From positions 166,430 through 230,429 of the forward strand of contig NZ_VFTZ01000010.1 of the NCBI RefSeq assembly GCF_006440775.1: DNA of 64,000 nt, in the 5' to 3' direction. Of the stretch, positions 9,017 through 17,162 are shown piece after piece. The stretch comes from Mesorhizobium sp. B2-7-2. GTDB taxonomy: Bacteria; Pseudomonadota; Alphaproteobacteria; Rhizobiales; Rhizobiaceae. The translations under genes were made by a program, and so were the position numbers. The first letter of the stretch is position 1; the number at the start of each line of letters is the position of its first letter. The notes under the pieces were generated by a model. The model did not search any database. It saw only the letters and a list, made by a program, of their open reading frames with translations, and was not told the DNA's origin.

Positions 9017-10495
9017 ATGGATACACTTCAGGAAGCGACCAACGCGGAGGAAACGCTCGATCCGCCGGATTGGGCCGATGTGGGAGCGCTCTCGCACCGA
9101 ATCCTCGACGATGCCATCGCCTATCTCGAGGATGTCCGCGACCGGCCAGTCTGGCGCCAGATGCCGGCCGAGGTGCGAGCATTCTTCGGCGCACCTTTGC
9201 CGCGCTCGCCGGCGCCGGCGGCTGACGTCTATGACGACGTCGCCCGCAACGTGATGCCTTACCCGATGGGCAACATCCACCCGCGTTTCTGGTCCTGGTA
9301 TATGGGATCCAGCAACTTCACCGGCGCGCTCGGCGATTTCCTGGCGGCGATCCATGGCTCCAATCTCGGCGGCGGCAACCATGCCGCCGCACTGATCGAC
9401 AGCCAGGTCGTCAACTGGATGAAGGAGATGGTCGGTTTCCCAGCCTCGGCCAGCGGCACGCTGGTCAGCGGCGGCTCGATGGCCAACATTATCGGCCTGA
9501 CCGTGGCGCGCAACGTCAAGGCAGGCGTCGACGTGCGCGAGCGGGGTGTCGGCGCCATGCCGAAGCCGTTGCGCTACTACGCCTCGGACCAGGTCCATTC
9601 CTGTCATCGCAAGGCTGTGGAGGCGCTCGGCCTCGGCAATCAGGCGCTGCGGCGAATCCAGACCGATGCCGGGTCGCGCATCGATATCGCCGCGCTCAAG
9701 GCGGCAATCGCGGAGGACCGCGAGGCGGGCTTCAGGCCGGCCTGCGTGATCGGCACCGCCGGCACCGTCAACACCGGCGCGGTCGACGACCTGCAGGCGC
9801 TGGCGAGCGTGGCGGCCGAAGAGGACCTCTGGTTCCATCTCGACGGCTGCATCGGCGCGCTGATCGCGATCGCGCCTGAGAACCGATCGCTCGTCGCCGG
9901 CATCGAACAGGTGGATTCGATCGCGCTCGATCCGCATAAATGGCTGCACGCGCCGTTCGAAGCCGGCTGCGCGCTGGTGCGGGACGCATCCCAGCACCGC
10001 AATACTTTTGCCGTGACGCCGGAATATCTGGAATCGACGCCGCGGGGCCTGGCCTCCGGAGAGTGGCTGCACGATTATGGGCTTCAAACGTCGCGCGGCT
10101 TCCGTGCGCTCAAGATCTGGATGGCGCTGAAGGAGCATGGCGTCGAGAAGTTCGGCCGCCTGATCGACCAGAACATCGCCCAGGCCCGCCACCTCACCCG
10201 GCTGATCGAGGCGGAGCCGGCGCTCGAACTGATGGCGCCGACCACCATCAACATCGTCTGCTTCCGCCATCGCCTGGATGGCGCGTCGGAGGAAAGCCTC
10301 AAGGCGTTCAACACCGAGATCATGCTGAGACTCCAGGAGGAGGGAATCGCGGCCTTGTCCGATACAACGGTGCAGGGCCGGCATTGCCTGAGGGTGGCGA
10401 TCGCCAATCACCGCACGCGCCGCGGCGATCTCGACCTGCTGGTCGCGGAGATGCTCAGGCTGGGACAGGAACTCGAGGCCGCGATACCGGTCTGA
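9017..10495 (+). CDS. Pyridoxal-dependent amino acid decarboxylase (group II, aromatic-type)
   Basis: 492-residue fold-type I PLP decarboxylase of the DDC/GAD/tyrosine decarboxylase family. The PLP lysine is K308 in ALDPHKWLHAP; upstream are the glycine-rich SGTLVSGGSMAN and the Asp region WFHLDGCIGA (FHVDA-like). The N-terminal segment NIHPRFWSWYMGSSNFTG matches the family's substrate-entry motif. Substrate cannot be told from sequence: aromatic L-amino acids or a dipeptide-like substrate are possible. The start at 9017 has a GGGAGAGGCG ribosome binding site; the frame is open back into cysK but the upstream part does not look coding. About 80 bases after cysK on the same strand, so possibly co-transcribed. 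Confidence 0.85.
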   Translation: MDTLQEATNAEETLDPPDWADVGALSHRILDDAIAYLEDVRDRPVWRQMPAEVRAFFGAPLPRSPAPAADVYDDVARNVMPYPMGNIHPRFWSWYMGSSNFTGALGDFLAAIHGSNLGGGNHAAALIDSQVVNWMKEMVGFPASASGTLVSGGSMANIIGLTVARNVKAGVDVRERGVGAMPKPLRYYASDQVHSCHRKAVEALGLGNQALRRIQTDAGSRIDIAALKAAIAEDREAGFRPACVIGTAGTVNTGAVDDLQALASVAAEEDLWFHLDGCIGALIAIAPENRSLVAGIEQVDSIALDPHKWLHAPFEAGCALVRDASQHRNTFAVTPEYLESTPRGLASGEWLHDYGLQTSRGFRALKIWMALKEHGVEKFGRLIDQNIAQARHLTRLIEAEPALELMAPTTINIVCFRHRLDGASEESLKAFNTEIMLRLQEEGIAALSDTTVQGRHCLRVAIANHRTRRGDLDLLVAEMLRLGQELEAAIPV

Positions 10496-10515
10496 AGCAC
10501 GCTCGGGAAGCTGTC

Positions 10516-10890
10516 TCAGCTTACCGTCAGAGTGGCGCCCGGTAGATAGAGCATGATCGGCCGGATCTCGTAGACGGCGGTGGGGTTGACGCGCTTGAGG
10601 TCGCGCGCCACCGCTATCGCCTCGTCCTGGGTCGCGCAGTCGAGGACATAGAGGCCGAGCAACTGCTCCTTGGTCTCGGCAAAGGGACCATCGATCACCA
10701 TGCCGTCGCCCGGACCGCGCAGCGTCACGGCCTTGGCCGTCGCGCCGAGCCTGGCCGCAGGCCCGAGCTTGCCCTCGCGCGTCAGCCTGTCGTTGACCTC
10801 GAGCAGGTCTTTCATCAATGCCGCATCCTCATCGGGCGACCAGGACTGCACGGTGTCTTCGACGTGATACGCAAGGACGGCGTAGAACAT
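10516..10890 (-). CDS. YciI/YCII-related protein (DGPF domain)
   Basis: 124-residue protein with the diagnostic IDGPFAETKEQLLGLYVLDC motif of the YCII-related/DGPF family, a ferredoxin-like alpha/beta fold. Members are often encoded beside ECF sigma factors; no sigma factor is present here. The conserved His near the N-terminus (MFYAVLAYHVED) fits the family. Convergent with the decarboxylase gene (21 bases between stops). Specific function unknown. Confidence 0.85.
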   Translation of the reverse strand: MFYAVLAYHVEDTVQSWSPDEDAALMKDLLEVNDRLTREGKLGPAARLGATAKAVTLRGPGDGMVIDGPFAETKEQLLGLYVLDCATQDEAIAVARDLKRVNPTAVYEIRPIMLYLPGATLTVS

Positions 10891-10985
10891 GGGTGGATTT
10901 CCCTCGTGACCAGGCGGGCCGCACTATCACAAGGATGGTTCGGCTGATCCAGTGGCGCCGGTGGCGGACAAAGCCCACTCCTGAC

Positions 10986-12395
10986 TCAAGCTGCCACCGG
11001 CAGCCGCAGCTCCGTCAGCAGCCCGCCACCGGGGTAGTTGGAGAGATCGACCTCGCCGCCGGCGCCGCGCGCGATGTTGCGGGCGATGGTGAGGCCGAGG
11101 CCGAGGCCGCCGGTCGTGCGGTTGCGCGATTCCTCCAGCCGCACGAAGGAGCCGAACACCGCGTCCAGCTTCGCCTGCGGAATGCCGGGACCCTCGTCGC
11201 GGATTGAAAGCGTGATCGTGTCGCCCGATCGCCGCACGCCGAGATGCGCCTTTTTGCCGTAGGTCACCGCGTTCTGGATGAGATTGGTGATGCAGCGGCG
11301 CAGCGCCACCGGCCGCGCGACGCAGATCAGGCCGCGCGACGGGACCACGTCTTCGTCGAAGGACGCGCCGTCGAAGGAGTCCGCGACCGATTCCACCAGC
11401 GACCAGAAATCGATCCGCTCGGCCTTTTCCTCGGTCACCTCGAATTTGGCGAAGTCGATGACCGAGCTCGCGATGCTTTCGATGTCGGCGAGGTCGTGCG
11501 CCAGCGCCTCGCGCGCGGGCGACCTGCGCAACAGTTCGAGGCGCAGGCGCATCCGGGTCAGCGGCGTGCGCAGATCATGCGCCAACGCCGCCGCGAGGTG
11601 CTCGCGATCCTCGACATAATCGCGCAGCCGCATCTGCATGGCGTTTATCGCCTTCGCGGCTGCACGGATCTCGCGGCTGCCGCTCTCGGCGATCGGCGGG
11701 CTTTTCAGGTCGTTGCCGATGCGCGTCACCGCCGTTTCCATCATCCGGTAGGGCGCGGTCAGCCGGCGCAGCGACCAGATCGACATGATGACAATCAAAC
11801 CGGCGATCAATGAGTAAAGCGGCAGGCTGTCGAGGCTCAGAATCGGTCCCGCCGGCGTGATCGGTTCGGTGAAATTCAGCCACTGTCCGTCGGAAAAGCG
11901 CAGCGAGGCGGTCAGCTTGTCGCTTTGCGCGAAATCCGCGGCCAGGACCAGCAGGTCGCGCTCGACCTGGCCGACATCCTTGTTCACCGCCTGCCCGTCC
12001 GGGACATCGGCCTCCTGGGTGGCCGGATCGCGGCGCACGCGCGCATCGGTGATGCCGAACTTCGACAGGCGGCCGACCAGGATGTCCTCCAACTCGGCAA
12101 GTTGGTCGTCGCCGGCGATCGAAGAGGTGACGGCGGGCGTGTCCGAAACCGTCAGCGCATAGGTCGAGTTGAACAGGCCGGAGGCGGTCGCCTTGCGTTC
12201 TTCGGGCGTGGCGTCATGCATCAGCTGCACCAGTGAATAGGCGCGGTCGTTCAACCGGTAGAGATCGACGACGCTATTGGCGGCGGCCCGATCGCGCGCG
12301 ACGATGTAAAGCGTCGTCACCTGGCTGAGCATGAGACCGGCAATGACGATGAGCAGCACCCAGACTGGCAGGGTCTGCGGCAGGAAGCGTCTCAT
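10986..12395 (-). CDS. Two-component sensor histidine kinase (EnvZ-type architecture)
   Basis: 469-residue membrane kinase. First membrane segment at residues 10-33, periplasmic region of about 155 residues without recognisable ligand motif, second segment at 190-208, then HAMP, dimerisation domain with the phospho-acceptor H273 in LAHDLRTPLTRMR, and ATPase domain with N-box NLIQNAVTYG, G1 DEGPGIP and G2 GGLGLGL. Its ATG overlaps the TGA of the response-regulator gene by four bases, so the pair is translationally coupled and probably transcribed from upstream of 13108. Stimulus unknown. Confidence 0.92.
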   Translation of the reverse strand: MRRFLPQTLPVWVLLIVIAGLMLSQVTTLYIVARDRAAANSVVDLYRLNDRAYSLVQLMHDATPEERKATASGLFNSTYALTVSDTPAVTSSIAGDDQLAELEDILVGRLSKFGITDARVRRDPATQEADVPDGQAVNKDVGQVERDLLVLAADFAQSDKLTASLRFSDGQWLNFTEPITPAGPILSLDSLPLYSLIAGLIVIMSIWSLRRLTAPYRMMETAVTRIGNDLKSPPIAESGSREIRAAAKAINAMQMRLRDYVEDREHLAAALAHDLRTPLTRMRLRLELLRRSPAREALAHDLADIESIASSVIDFAKFEVTEEKAERIDFWSLVESVADSFDGASFDEDVVPSRGLICVARPVALRRCITNLIQNAVTYGKKAHLGVRRSGDTITLSIRDEGPGIPQAKLDAVFGSFVRLEESRNRTTGGLGLGLTIARNIARGAGGEVDLSNYPGGGLLTELRLPVAA

Positions 12396-13108
12396 TCGGA
12401 TGTCGTCTCGGGCAGGAACTGATAGCCGCCGCTGCGCACGGTCAGGATCAGTTTCGGCGTTTTCGGATCGTCTTCCATCTTGCGGCGGAGGCGGCTCACC
12501 AGAATGTCGACGCTGCGGTCGAAGCTATAGCCGGTGTCGCCGCCGGACAGCTCGATCAGCTGCTCACGGGTAAGCACGCGCTGCGCGCTCCTGACGAAGG
12601 TCTGCAGCAGGTTGAACTCCGCCATCGTCAGCTCAACCCGGACGTCGTCGGGCGCCGTCAGGCGGCGGCGCGCGCAATCCATGGTCCAGCCGGCAAAGCG
12701 GTAGACCTGCCTGGCGGCGGGCCGACGCGGCTCGGCGCTGCCGTTGCGTCTCAGCACGGCGCGGATGCGGGCCAACAGCTCGCGCGGATCGAAGGGCTTG
12801 GGCACGTAGTCGTCGGCGCCCATTTCCAGGCCCACCACGCGGTCGGTCGTTTCGGTGACCGCGGTCAGCATGATGATCGGCGTAGTATAGTTGGCGCGGA
12901 TCTCGCGGCAAAGCTCAAGTCCGCTTTTGCCGGGCAACATCACGTCGAGAACGATCAGGTCGACCGGCGTGCGGCGCAGGACCGCTTCCATCTCGGTACC
13001 GTCGCCGGCCACCGTCGTGTGCAGCCCTCGCTTCTGGAAGAACTCCTGCAGCAGGTCGCGTATGCCCTTGTCGTCGTCGACGATCAGTATGTGCGCATCG
13101 GATTTCAC
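12392..13108 (-). CDS. OmpR-family response regulator
   Basis: 238-residue regulator. Receiver domain has the acidic pair D11-D12, phosphorylation site D55 in LIVLDVMLPG, T/S position in MLTAVTE and K104 in VPKPFD; the C-terminal winged helix (about 140-235) contains the SGGDTGYSFDRSVDILVSRL region typical of OmpR/PhoB. I place the start at GTG 13108 (product begins VKSDAHILIVDDD) because the upstream extension to 13246 (start ATG) has no family resemblance and crosses the likely promoter. Partner kinase is the overlapping downstream gene. Targets not visible. Confidence 0.92.
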   Translation of the reverse strand: MKSDAHILIVDDDKGIRDLLQEFFQKRGLHTTVAGDGTEMEAVLRRTPVDLIVLDVMLPGKSGLELCREIRANYTTPIIMLTAVTETTDRVVGLEMGADDYVPKPFDPRELLARIRAVLRRNGSAEPRRPAARQVYRFAGWTMDCARRRLTAPDDVRVELTMAEFNLLQTFVRSAQRVLTREQLIELSGGDTGYSFDRSVDILVSRLRRKMEDDPKTPKLILTVRSGGYQFLPETTSE

Positions 13109-13354
13109 TCGAAACCTATCATTCTTTTTGCCGGCTCTTGCTGGATATCCGTTCGAGGCAACCCACACGATAGAATTCGGGCCACATCTTGGCCAGTGGC
13201 CGCGATTGCCGTGCCGGCTGGGTTCCCAGAAACAATCCAGAAACAAAATTCTACAATCGAGAAAAACTGGTGAAAAATTTCAAGGGCATAACCGATGCCG
13301 TGGCGGTCAGATCATCGGCTGCGACGCAAGTTTCCGGAGTAACGGACAAGACCA

Positions 13355-13660
13355 ATGCAGAGGTTCTGGATCAGCGTGATGGGTGCTTTGCTCAGCATAT
13401 CGCTCATCACAGCCGCAGACGGCGCCTCCACTGCAAAGGTCGCCGCCCCGCTCACCCGGACCGAGCGCTGCACCAATCTGAGCCGTCAGGTTGACGAAGC
13501 TCTCGAAACGCATGCCGCGGCAACGCAGGTCACCGCGGCGAAGGCACTGCAAAGAAAGGGAAACCGGTTCTGCGCCAACAAGAAACAGGCACAGGGGATC
13601 CGGATGCTCGCAAATGCTTTGAAGCTGCTTGGAGTGGCACCGATCGATCCCGTTCAGTGA
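13355..13660 (+). CDS. Small secreted protein of unknown function
   Basis: 101-residue product with a signal peptide (MQRFWISVMGALLSISLITAA, cleavage near ADGAS) and a mature part of about 78 residues with two cysteines (RCTNLS and RFCANK) that could form a disulfide in the periplasm. Rich in Ala, Lys and Arg. Only 36 bases separate it from the next small secreted protein, so the two may be one transcript, divergent from the two-component genes. No family recognised. Confidence 0.65.
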   Translation: MQRFWISVMGALLSISLITAADGASTAKVAAPLTRTERCTNLSRQVDEALETHAAATQVTAAKALQRKGNRFCANKKQAQGIRMLANALKLLGVAPIDPVQ

Positions 13661-13696
13661 CACTCATCCAGACCCGCAAGAAAAGGAAATGAAGCC

Positions 13697-13972
13697 ATGA
13701 AGAAGTCCATCCTCTCCGCCCTCGGCCTCGGTGTTGCTCTCGCCTTCGCGATGCCGGCGCTCGGCAACGCGGCCGCTACGACGACCGCTGCTCCGGCTGC
13801 TTCGACCGCGACCACCACGCCTGCTCCGGCGGATAGCATGGCTGCGAAGCCGATGAAGAAAGCCGCTGCCAAGAAGGCCTGCAAAGTGACCAAGACGCAC
13901 AAGTGCCCGGTCAAGAAGAAGGCGTCGGCTGCGAAGCCCGCTGCTGCGAAGCCGGCTGCCAAGAAGCCCTGA
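13697..13972 (+). CDS. Secreted Ala/Lys/Pro-rich low-complexity protein
   Basis: 91-residue protein with a clear signal peptide (KKSILSALGLGVALAFAMPALGNA). The mature part is Ala/Thr/Pro-rich, then basic with KKAAAKKACKVTKTHKCPVKKK (two Cys) and a C-terminal AAKPAAAKPAAKKP repeat reminiscent of histone-H1-like tails. A GGAAATGAAGCC ribosome binding site precedes the ATG. Likely a periplasmic or exported cationic protein; DNA- or envelope-binding is speculation. Confidence 0.75.
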   Translation: MKKSILSALGLGVALAFAMPALGNAAATTTAAPAASTATTTPAPADSMAAKPMKKAAAKKACKVTKTHKCPVKKKASAAKPAAAKPAAKKP

Positions 13973-14116
13973 TCCAGCGCTCGGCGCCACTAGATGAAGC
14001 CGCTCCAGTCGATTTCGGCAGGGGCGGCTTCGGCGGGAGCCCGAAACCGGCAGGTTTCCACCGCGTCCAGTCTATCCTTAACCTGATTGCAATGCCGGTG
14101 CTGTAGGACAATCCGC

Positions 14117-14461
14117 ATGAAGAAGCGGTTTTCGTCCCTGATGCGTTCGCTGACCCTCGGCGGCCTGATCGCCACCGCGGCGGCACGATCGTTGATCATC
14201 TTTACCGCAAGCCCCGTGCCGGATCCCGCCAGCGGCAGGACCGAGCCCGAGCTGTTCGCTCCGCTGATCTCTTCAAGCTTCGACTACATCACGCCGGCGC
14301 AGTCCTGGGTCCTGATCCTGCTGACCGGCGCGACCGCGATCGGCCTTGTCGGCTGGATGTTCTTCGCCTTCGTCGAACGCGGCTCCGACATGGATGGCAG
14401 TGCAGGCTCCGGCAGATCGGGCACCGCGTTGCGCCGCCAGGTCGGGCGCCAGGGCCGTTGA
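14117..14461 (+). CDS. Small inner-membrane protein of unknown function
   Basis: 114-residue protein with an N-terminal hydrophobic segment (SLTLGGLIATAAARSLIIFTA) and a second one (SWVLILLTGATAIGLVGWMFFAFVE), then a polar Gly/Ser/Arg-rich tail. ATG 14117 follows TAGGACA; upstream codons in the same frame (to 14087) lack a ribosome binding site. No family recognised. Lies between the Ala/Lys-rich protein and clpS on the same strand. Confidence 0.6.
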   Translation: MKKRFSSLMRSLTLGGLIATAAARSLIIFTASPVPDPASGRTEPELFAPLISSSFDYITPAQSWVLILLTGATAIGLVGWMFFAFVERGSDMDGSAGSGRSGTALRRQVGRQGR

Positions 14462-14589
14462 CCCTTCGGCAGTGATTCCCCACATAGGACTGATGGTCCA
14501 GGCCGGCATTACCCGCGCGTGGAATTGGACGTATATTTGCTGCGTGACAGAATGAGAGCGAGAGAGCCCAGTTCTCGCTGGTGGATCCG

Positions 14590-14895
14590 ATGCCCGAAAC
14601 CGTCCTCAAACCCCGCACTAAGACACAGCCGAAAACCGAGCGGCCGAAGCTCTACAAAGTCATCCTTGTCAATGACGATTTCACGCCGCGCGAGTTCGTG
14701 GTGACGGTGCTCAAGGGCGAATTCAAGCTCAGTGAGGATCAGGCGCATCGCGTCATGATCACCGCGCATACGCGCGGCGTGTGCGTCGTCGCGGTGTTTA
14801 CGCGCGATATCGCCGAGACCAAGGCAACGCGAGCGACCGACGCCGGCAAGGCCAAGGGCTATCCGCTGCTGTTCACCACCGAACCGGAAGAGTAG
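14590..14895 (+). CDS. clpS: ClpS-type N-degron adaptor (ClpS2-like)
   Basis: 101-residue ClpS fold protein: unstructured Lys/Pro/Thr-rich N-terminus, then VILVNDDFTPREFVVTVL (substrate pocket N-D-D), a helix ending MITAHTRGVCVVAVFTRDIAETK and an extended C-terminus. ClpS hands N-end-rule substrates to ClpAP. Two deviations from classical ClpS are visible: Arg where the gate Met normally follows TP (TPREFV rather than TPMEFV), and a shorter FL-rich region. No clpA is adjacent. This combination resembles the second paralogue (ClpS2) of alphaproteobacteria. GTG 14581 is an alternative start. Confidence 0.85.
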   Translation: MPETVLKPRTKTQPKTERPKLYKVILVNDDFTPREFVVTVLKGEFKLSEDQAHRVMITAHTRGVCVVAVFTRDIAETKATRATDAGKAKGYPLLFTTEPEE

Positions 14896-14907
14896 GGGCG
14901 GAGCGCT

Positions 14908-15066
14908 TCCCTTCTCCCCTTGTGGGAGAAGGTGGATCGGCGCGCAGCGCCGAGACGGATGAGGGGTGCTCCAGCTTGGCGCCAAGCCTACCCCTCACCC
15001 GGATTGCCAGCCGATTTGTGAAGGACAAATCGGGGCAATCCGACCTCTCCCACAAGGGGAGAGGTA
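14908..15066. repeat. MITE-like inverted intergenic repeat, copy A
   Basis: Begins with the palindromic block CTTCTCCCCTTGTGGGAGAA and ends with CTCTCCCACAAGGGGAGAG in inverted orientation; in between are GGATCGGCGCGCAGCGCCGA and GACGGATGAGGGGTGCTCCA balanced by CTACCCCTCACCCGGATTG. A related copy lies at 42959-43113. Fills the whole gap between clpS and the convergent minus-strand operon; may act as a bidirectional transcription stop. Confidence 0.75.
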
Positions 15067-15071
15067 AGAAT

Positions 15072-17159
15072 TCACCGCCCTTCGCGATACCACATCGAGC
15101 CGATGGCGAGCAGCAGCAGGCCGAGGCCGAGGAAGCCGCCGAACAGCGGCACGCGCGACACAGCCTTGAGTGTGCTGTCGTCGGTGGTGCGCAGGCCTAC
15201 CCAGTCGTCGCCCGACGCGGCCGCGGAAGAGCGGACCGGCACGATCGACGGCAATGTCAAGCCGCCGGCGAGATTGCCGAGCGTCGACGACGGTGCCAGC
15301 CGCCGCACGCTGCCGCCGGTCGCCTCGGCGGGCGCCTTCAGCCGGTCCTCGGTCGAGATCACGTCGGAAAATTCCGGCGCGTTGATCGGGCCGACATGGG
15401 CAAGCGCGGTAAGGTCGCCATTGCCGATCTGGTAAAGGCCGATCTCGCTGGTCTGCAGGCTGCCGGTGAAAATGCCGGGTTCGGCCTTCTCGAGCTTCAC
15501 CGTCACCGCCTTGCCGGACGGCGTGATGACCTGGGCGGGACCGGGGTCGTCGCTCATCGTCTGGCGGCGGATTTCAAGCATCATGCCGCGGCCGTCGGCG
15601 GTTAGCCGTTCCTCTTCCAGTTCCGGCTCCTTCATCAGCCAGTGGGCGATGCGGCGATAAAGCTGGACATGCGGCCCGCCGCCCTCGAAGCCGCGCGCCC
15701 ACAGCCAGCCCTGATCGGACAGGAGCATGCCGACACGGCCTTCGCCCTTGCGATCGAGCAGGAGCAGGGGCCGATCGTCGGCGCCTTTCATCACCACTTC
15801 GCCTTCCGGGTTCTTGACGCCGATGGTGCGGAACCAGCGGCTCCAATGCGGCGGCTCGCTTGCCGAGCCGTCGAGCCCGCGCGTCACCGGATGGCGCTGG
15901 CCGAGATCGGTCAGGCGCGGATAGAAGGCCTTGTCCACCACCTCGCCGGTCGGCATAGCCGGCAGCGCGGCATTGAGCGGCGTGCGGGCAATGGAGTTCT
16001 CGCCGGCATATTCGGGGCCGGCGGCAATCAGCAGCGCGCCGCCCTTTTCGACATATTCGGAGATGTAGTCGTAATAGAGGATCGGCAGCACGTCGCGGTG
16101 CTGGTAGCGGTCGAAGATGATCAGATCGAAATCCTTGATCTTCTCGACGAACAGCTCGCGCGTCGGGAAAGCGATCAGTGATAGCTCATTGATCGGCGTG
16201 CCGTCCTGTTTTTCCGGCGGGCGCAGAATGGTGAAGTGGACGAGATCGACCGATGCGTCCGACTTCAAAAGGTTGCGCCATGTGCGCTCGCCGGCATGCG
16301 GCTCGCCGGAAACCAGGAGCACGCGCAGGTTTTCGCGAATGCCGTCGACCAGGGCAATCGCCCGGTTGTTGGCGTCGGTCAGTTCGCCGGGCTCCCGGTC
16401 GATGCCGAGCTGGACGATGTTGCGGCCGGCATTGGGTATGGTGACCGAGAGCTTCATCGGCTGGCCGACGGTCGCGTGCTCGACCGAGACCTGCTCGCCA
16501 TTGACCGAGACGCGCACGTCCACCGGAGCACCATCACCTTCCGTCGAAATGACGCGGTAGGTCATGTCGAGCGGCTTGCCGACGAGACCGAAGCGCGGCG
16601 CGTTCTCGAAGCGGATGCGGCGGTCCTTCTCATGCTCGTTGCCGGTGATCAGCGCATGCAGCGGCGCGTTGAACTCCGGCGCGCCGGCCGGCGCATCATG
16701 CACCTCGCCATCGGTGATCATGATCGCGCCGCCGATGCGCGACGGCGGCACGTCGCGGAAGGCGCCCTCCAGCGCGCTGAACAGCCTGGTCTCGGTGCGC
16801 TCGTCGGCGGCTTCGGACTTGCCGGCCTCGACGACGCGGACATCGAACTGCTTGAAGCGGGCAAGACGCTGCTGCAGGCCGGCCAGCGCTTCGTCGGTCT
16901 GCTCGGTGCGGTCGCCGATATCCTGGCTCTGGCTGCGGTCGACGACGAGGGCGACGACGCTCTTCAGCGCCTCGCGCTCCTCGGCGAGGAAAACGGGATT
17001 GAGCAATGAAGCGGCAAGCGCGAGCAGCGCGATGAAGCGCAATGCCGAGCCGCGCTGGCGGAACCACAGGCCGACAAGCGCCAGCAAAAGCAGCGGGACG
17101 AAGAGCAGGCCGAAGAGCGGCCAGGAGAGAAGCGGTTCGAAGGAGAGCGACCAGTTCAT
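15072..17159 (-). CDS. Membrane protein with VWA-like and glutamine-amidotransferase-like regions
   Basis: 695 residues. Two N-terminal membrane segments (FGLLFVPLLLLALVGLWF; LRFIALLALAASLLNPVFLA), then a von Willebrand A-like region with a MIDAS-type VVDRSQSQD (about residue 72), a central part resembling class I amidotransferase-like domains (DLIIFDRYQHRDVLPI ... GGALLIAAGPEY), and a C-terminal membrane helix (VPLFGGFLGLGLLLLAIGSMW). Last gene of the moxR-DUF58-DUF4159 operon; only three bases separate it from the preceding stop. Orthologues are common in Hyphomicrobiales in this arrangement, but no biochemical function is established to my knowledge. Confidence 0.82.
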   Translation of the reverse strand: MNWSLSFEPLLSWPLFGLLFVPLLLLALVGLWFRQRGSALRFIALLALAASLLNPVFLAEEREALKSVVALVVDRSQSQDIGDRTEQTDEALAGLQQRLARFKQFDVRVVEAGKSEAADERTETRLFSALEGAFRDVPPSRIGGAIMITDGEVHDAPAGAPEFNAPLHALITGNEHEKDRRIRFENAPRFGLVGKPLDMTYRVISTEGDGAPVDVRVSVNGEQVSVEHATVGQPMKLSVTIPNAGRNIVQLGIDREPGELTDANNRAIALVDGIRENLRVLLVSGEPHAGERTWRNLLKSDASVDLVHFTILRPPEKQDGTPINELSLIAFPTRELFVEKIKDFDLIIFDRYQHRDVLPILYYDYISEYVEKGGALLIAAGPEYAGENSIARTPLNAALPAMPTGEVVDKAFYPRLTDLGQRHPVTRGLDGSASEPPHWSRWFRTIGVKNPEGEVVMKGADDRPLLLLDRKGEGRVGMLLSDQGWLWARGFEGGGPHVQLYRRIAHWLMKEPELEEERLTADGRGMMLEIRRQTMSDDPGPAQVITPSGKAVTVKLEKAEPGIFTGSLQTSEIGLYQIGNGDLTALAHVGPINAPEFSDVISTEDRLKAPAEATGGSVRRLAPSSTLGNLAGGLTLPSIVPVRSSAAASGDDWVGLRTTDDSTLKAVSRVPLFGGFLGLGLLLLAIGSMWYREGR

Positions 17160-17162
17160 GCG

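Noticed and set aside
8729..10411. Long minus-strand frame opposite the decarboxylase
   Set aside because: Arg/His/Asp-rich translation typical of antisense to GC-rich genes; the plus strand carries complete PLP-enzyme motifs.
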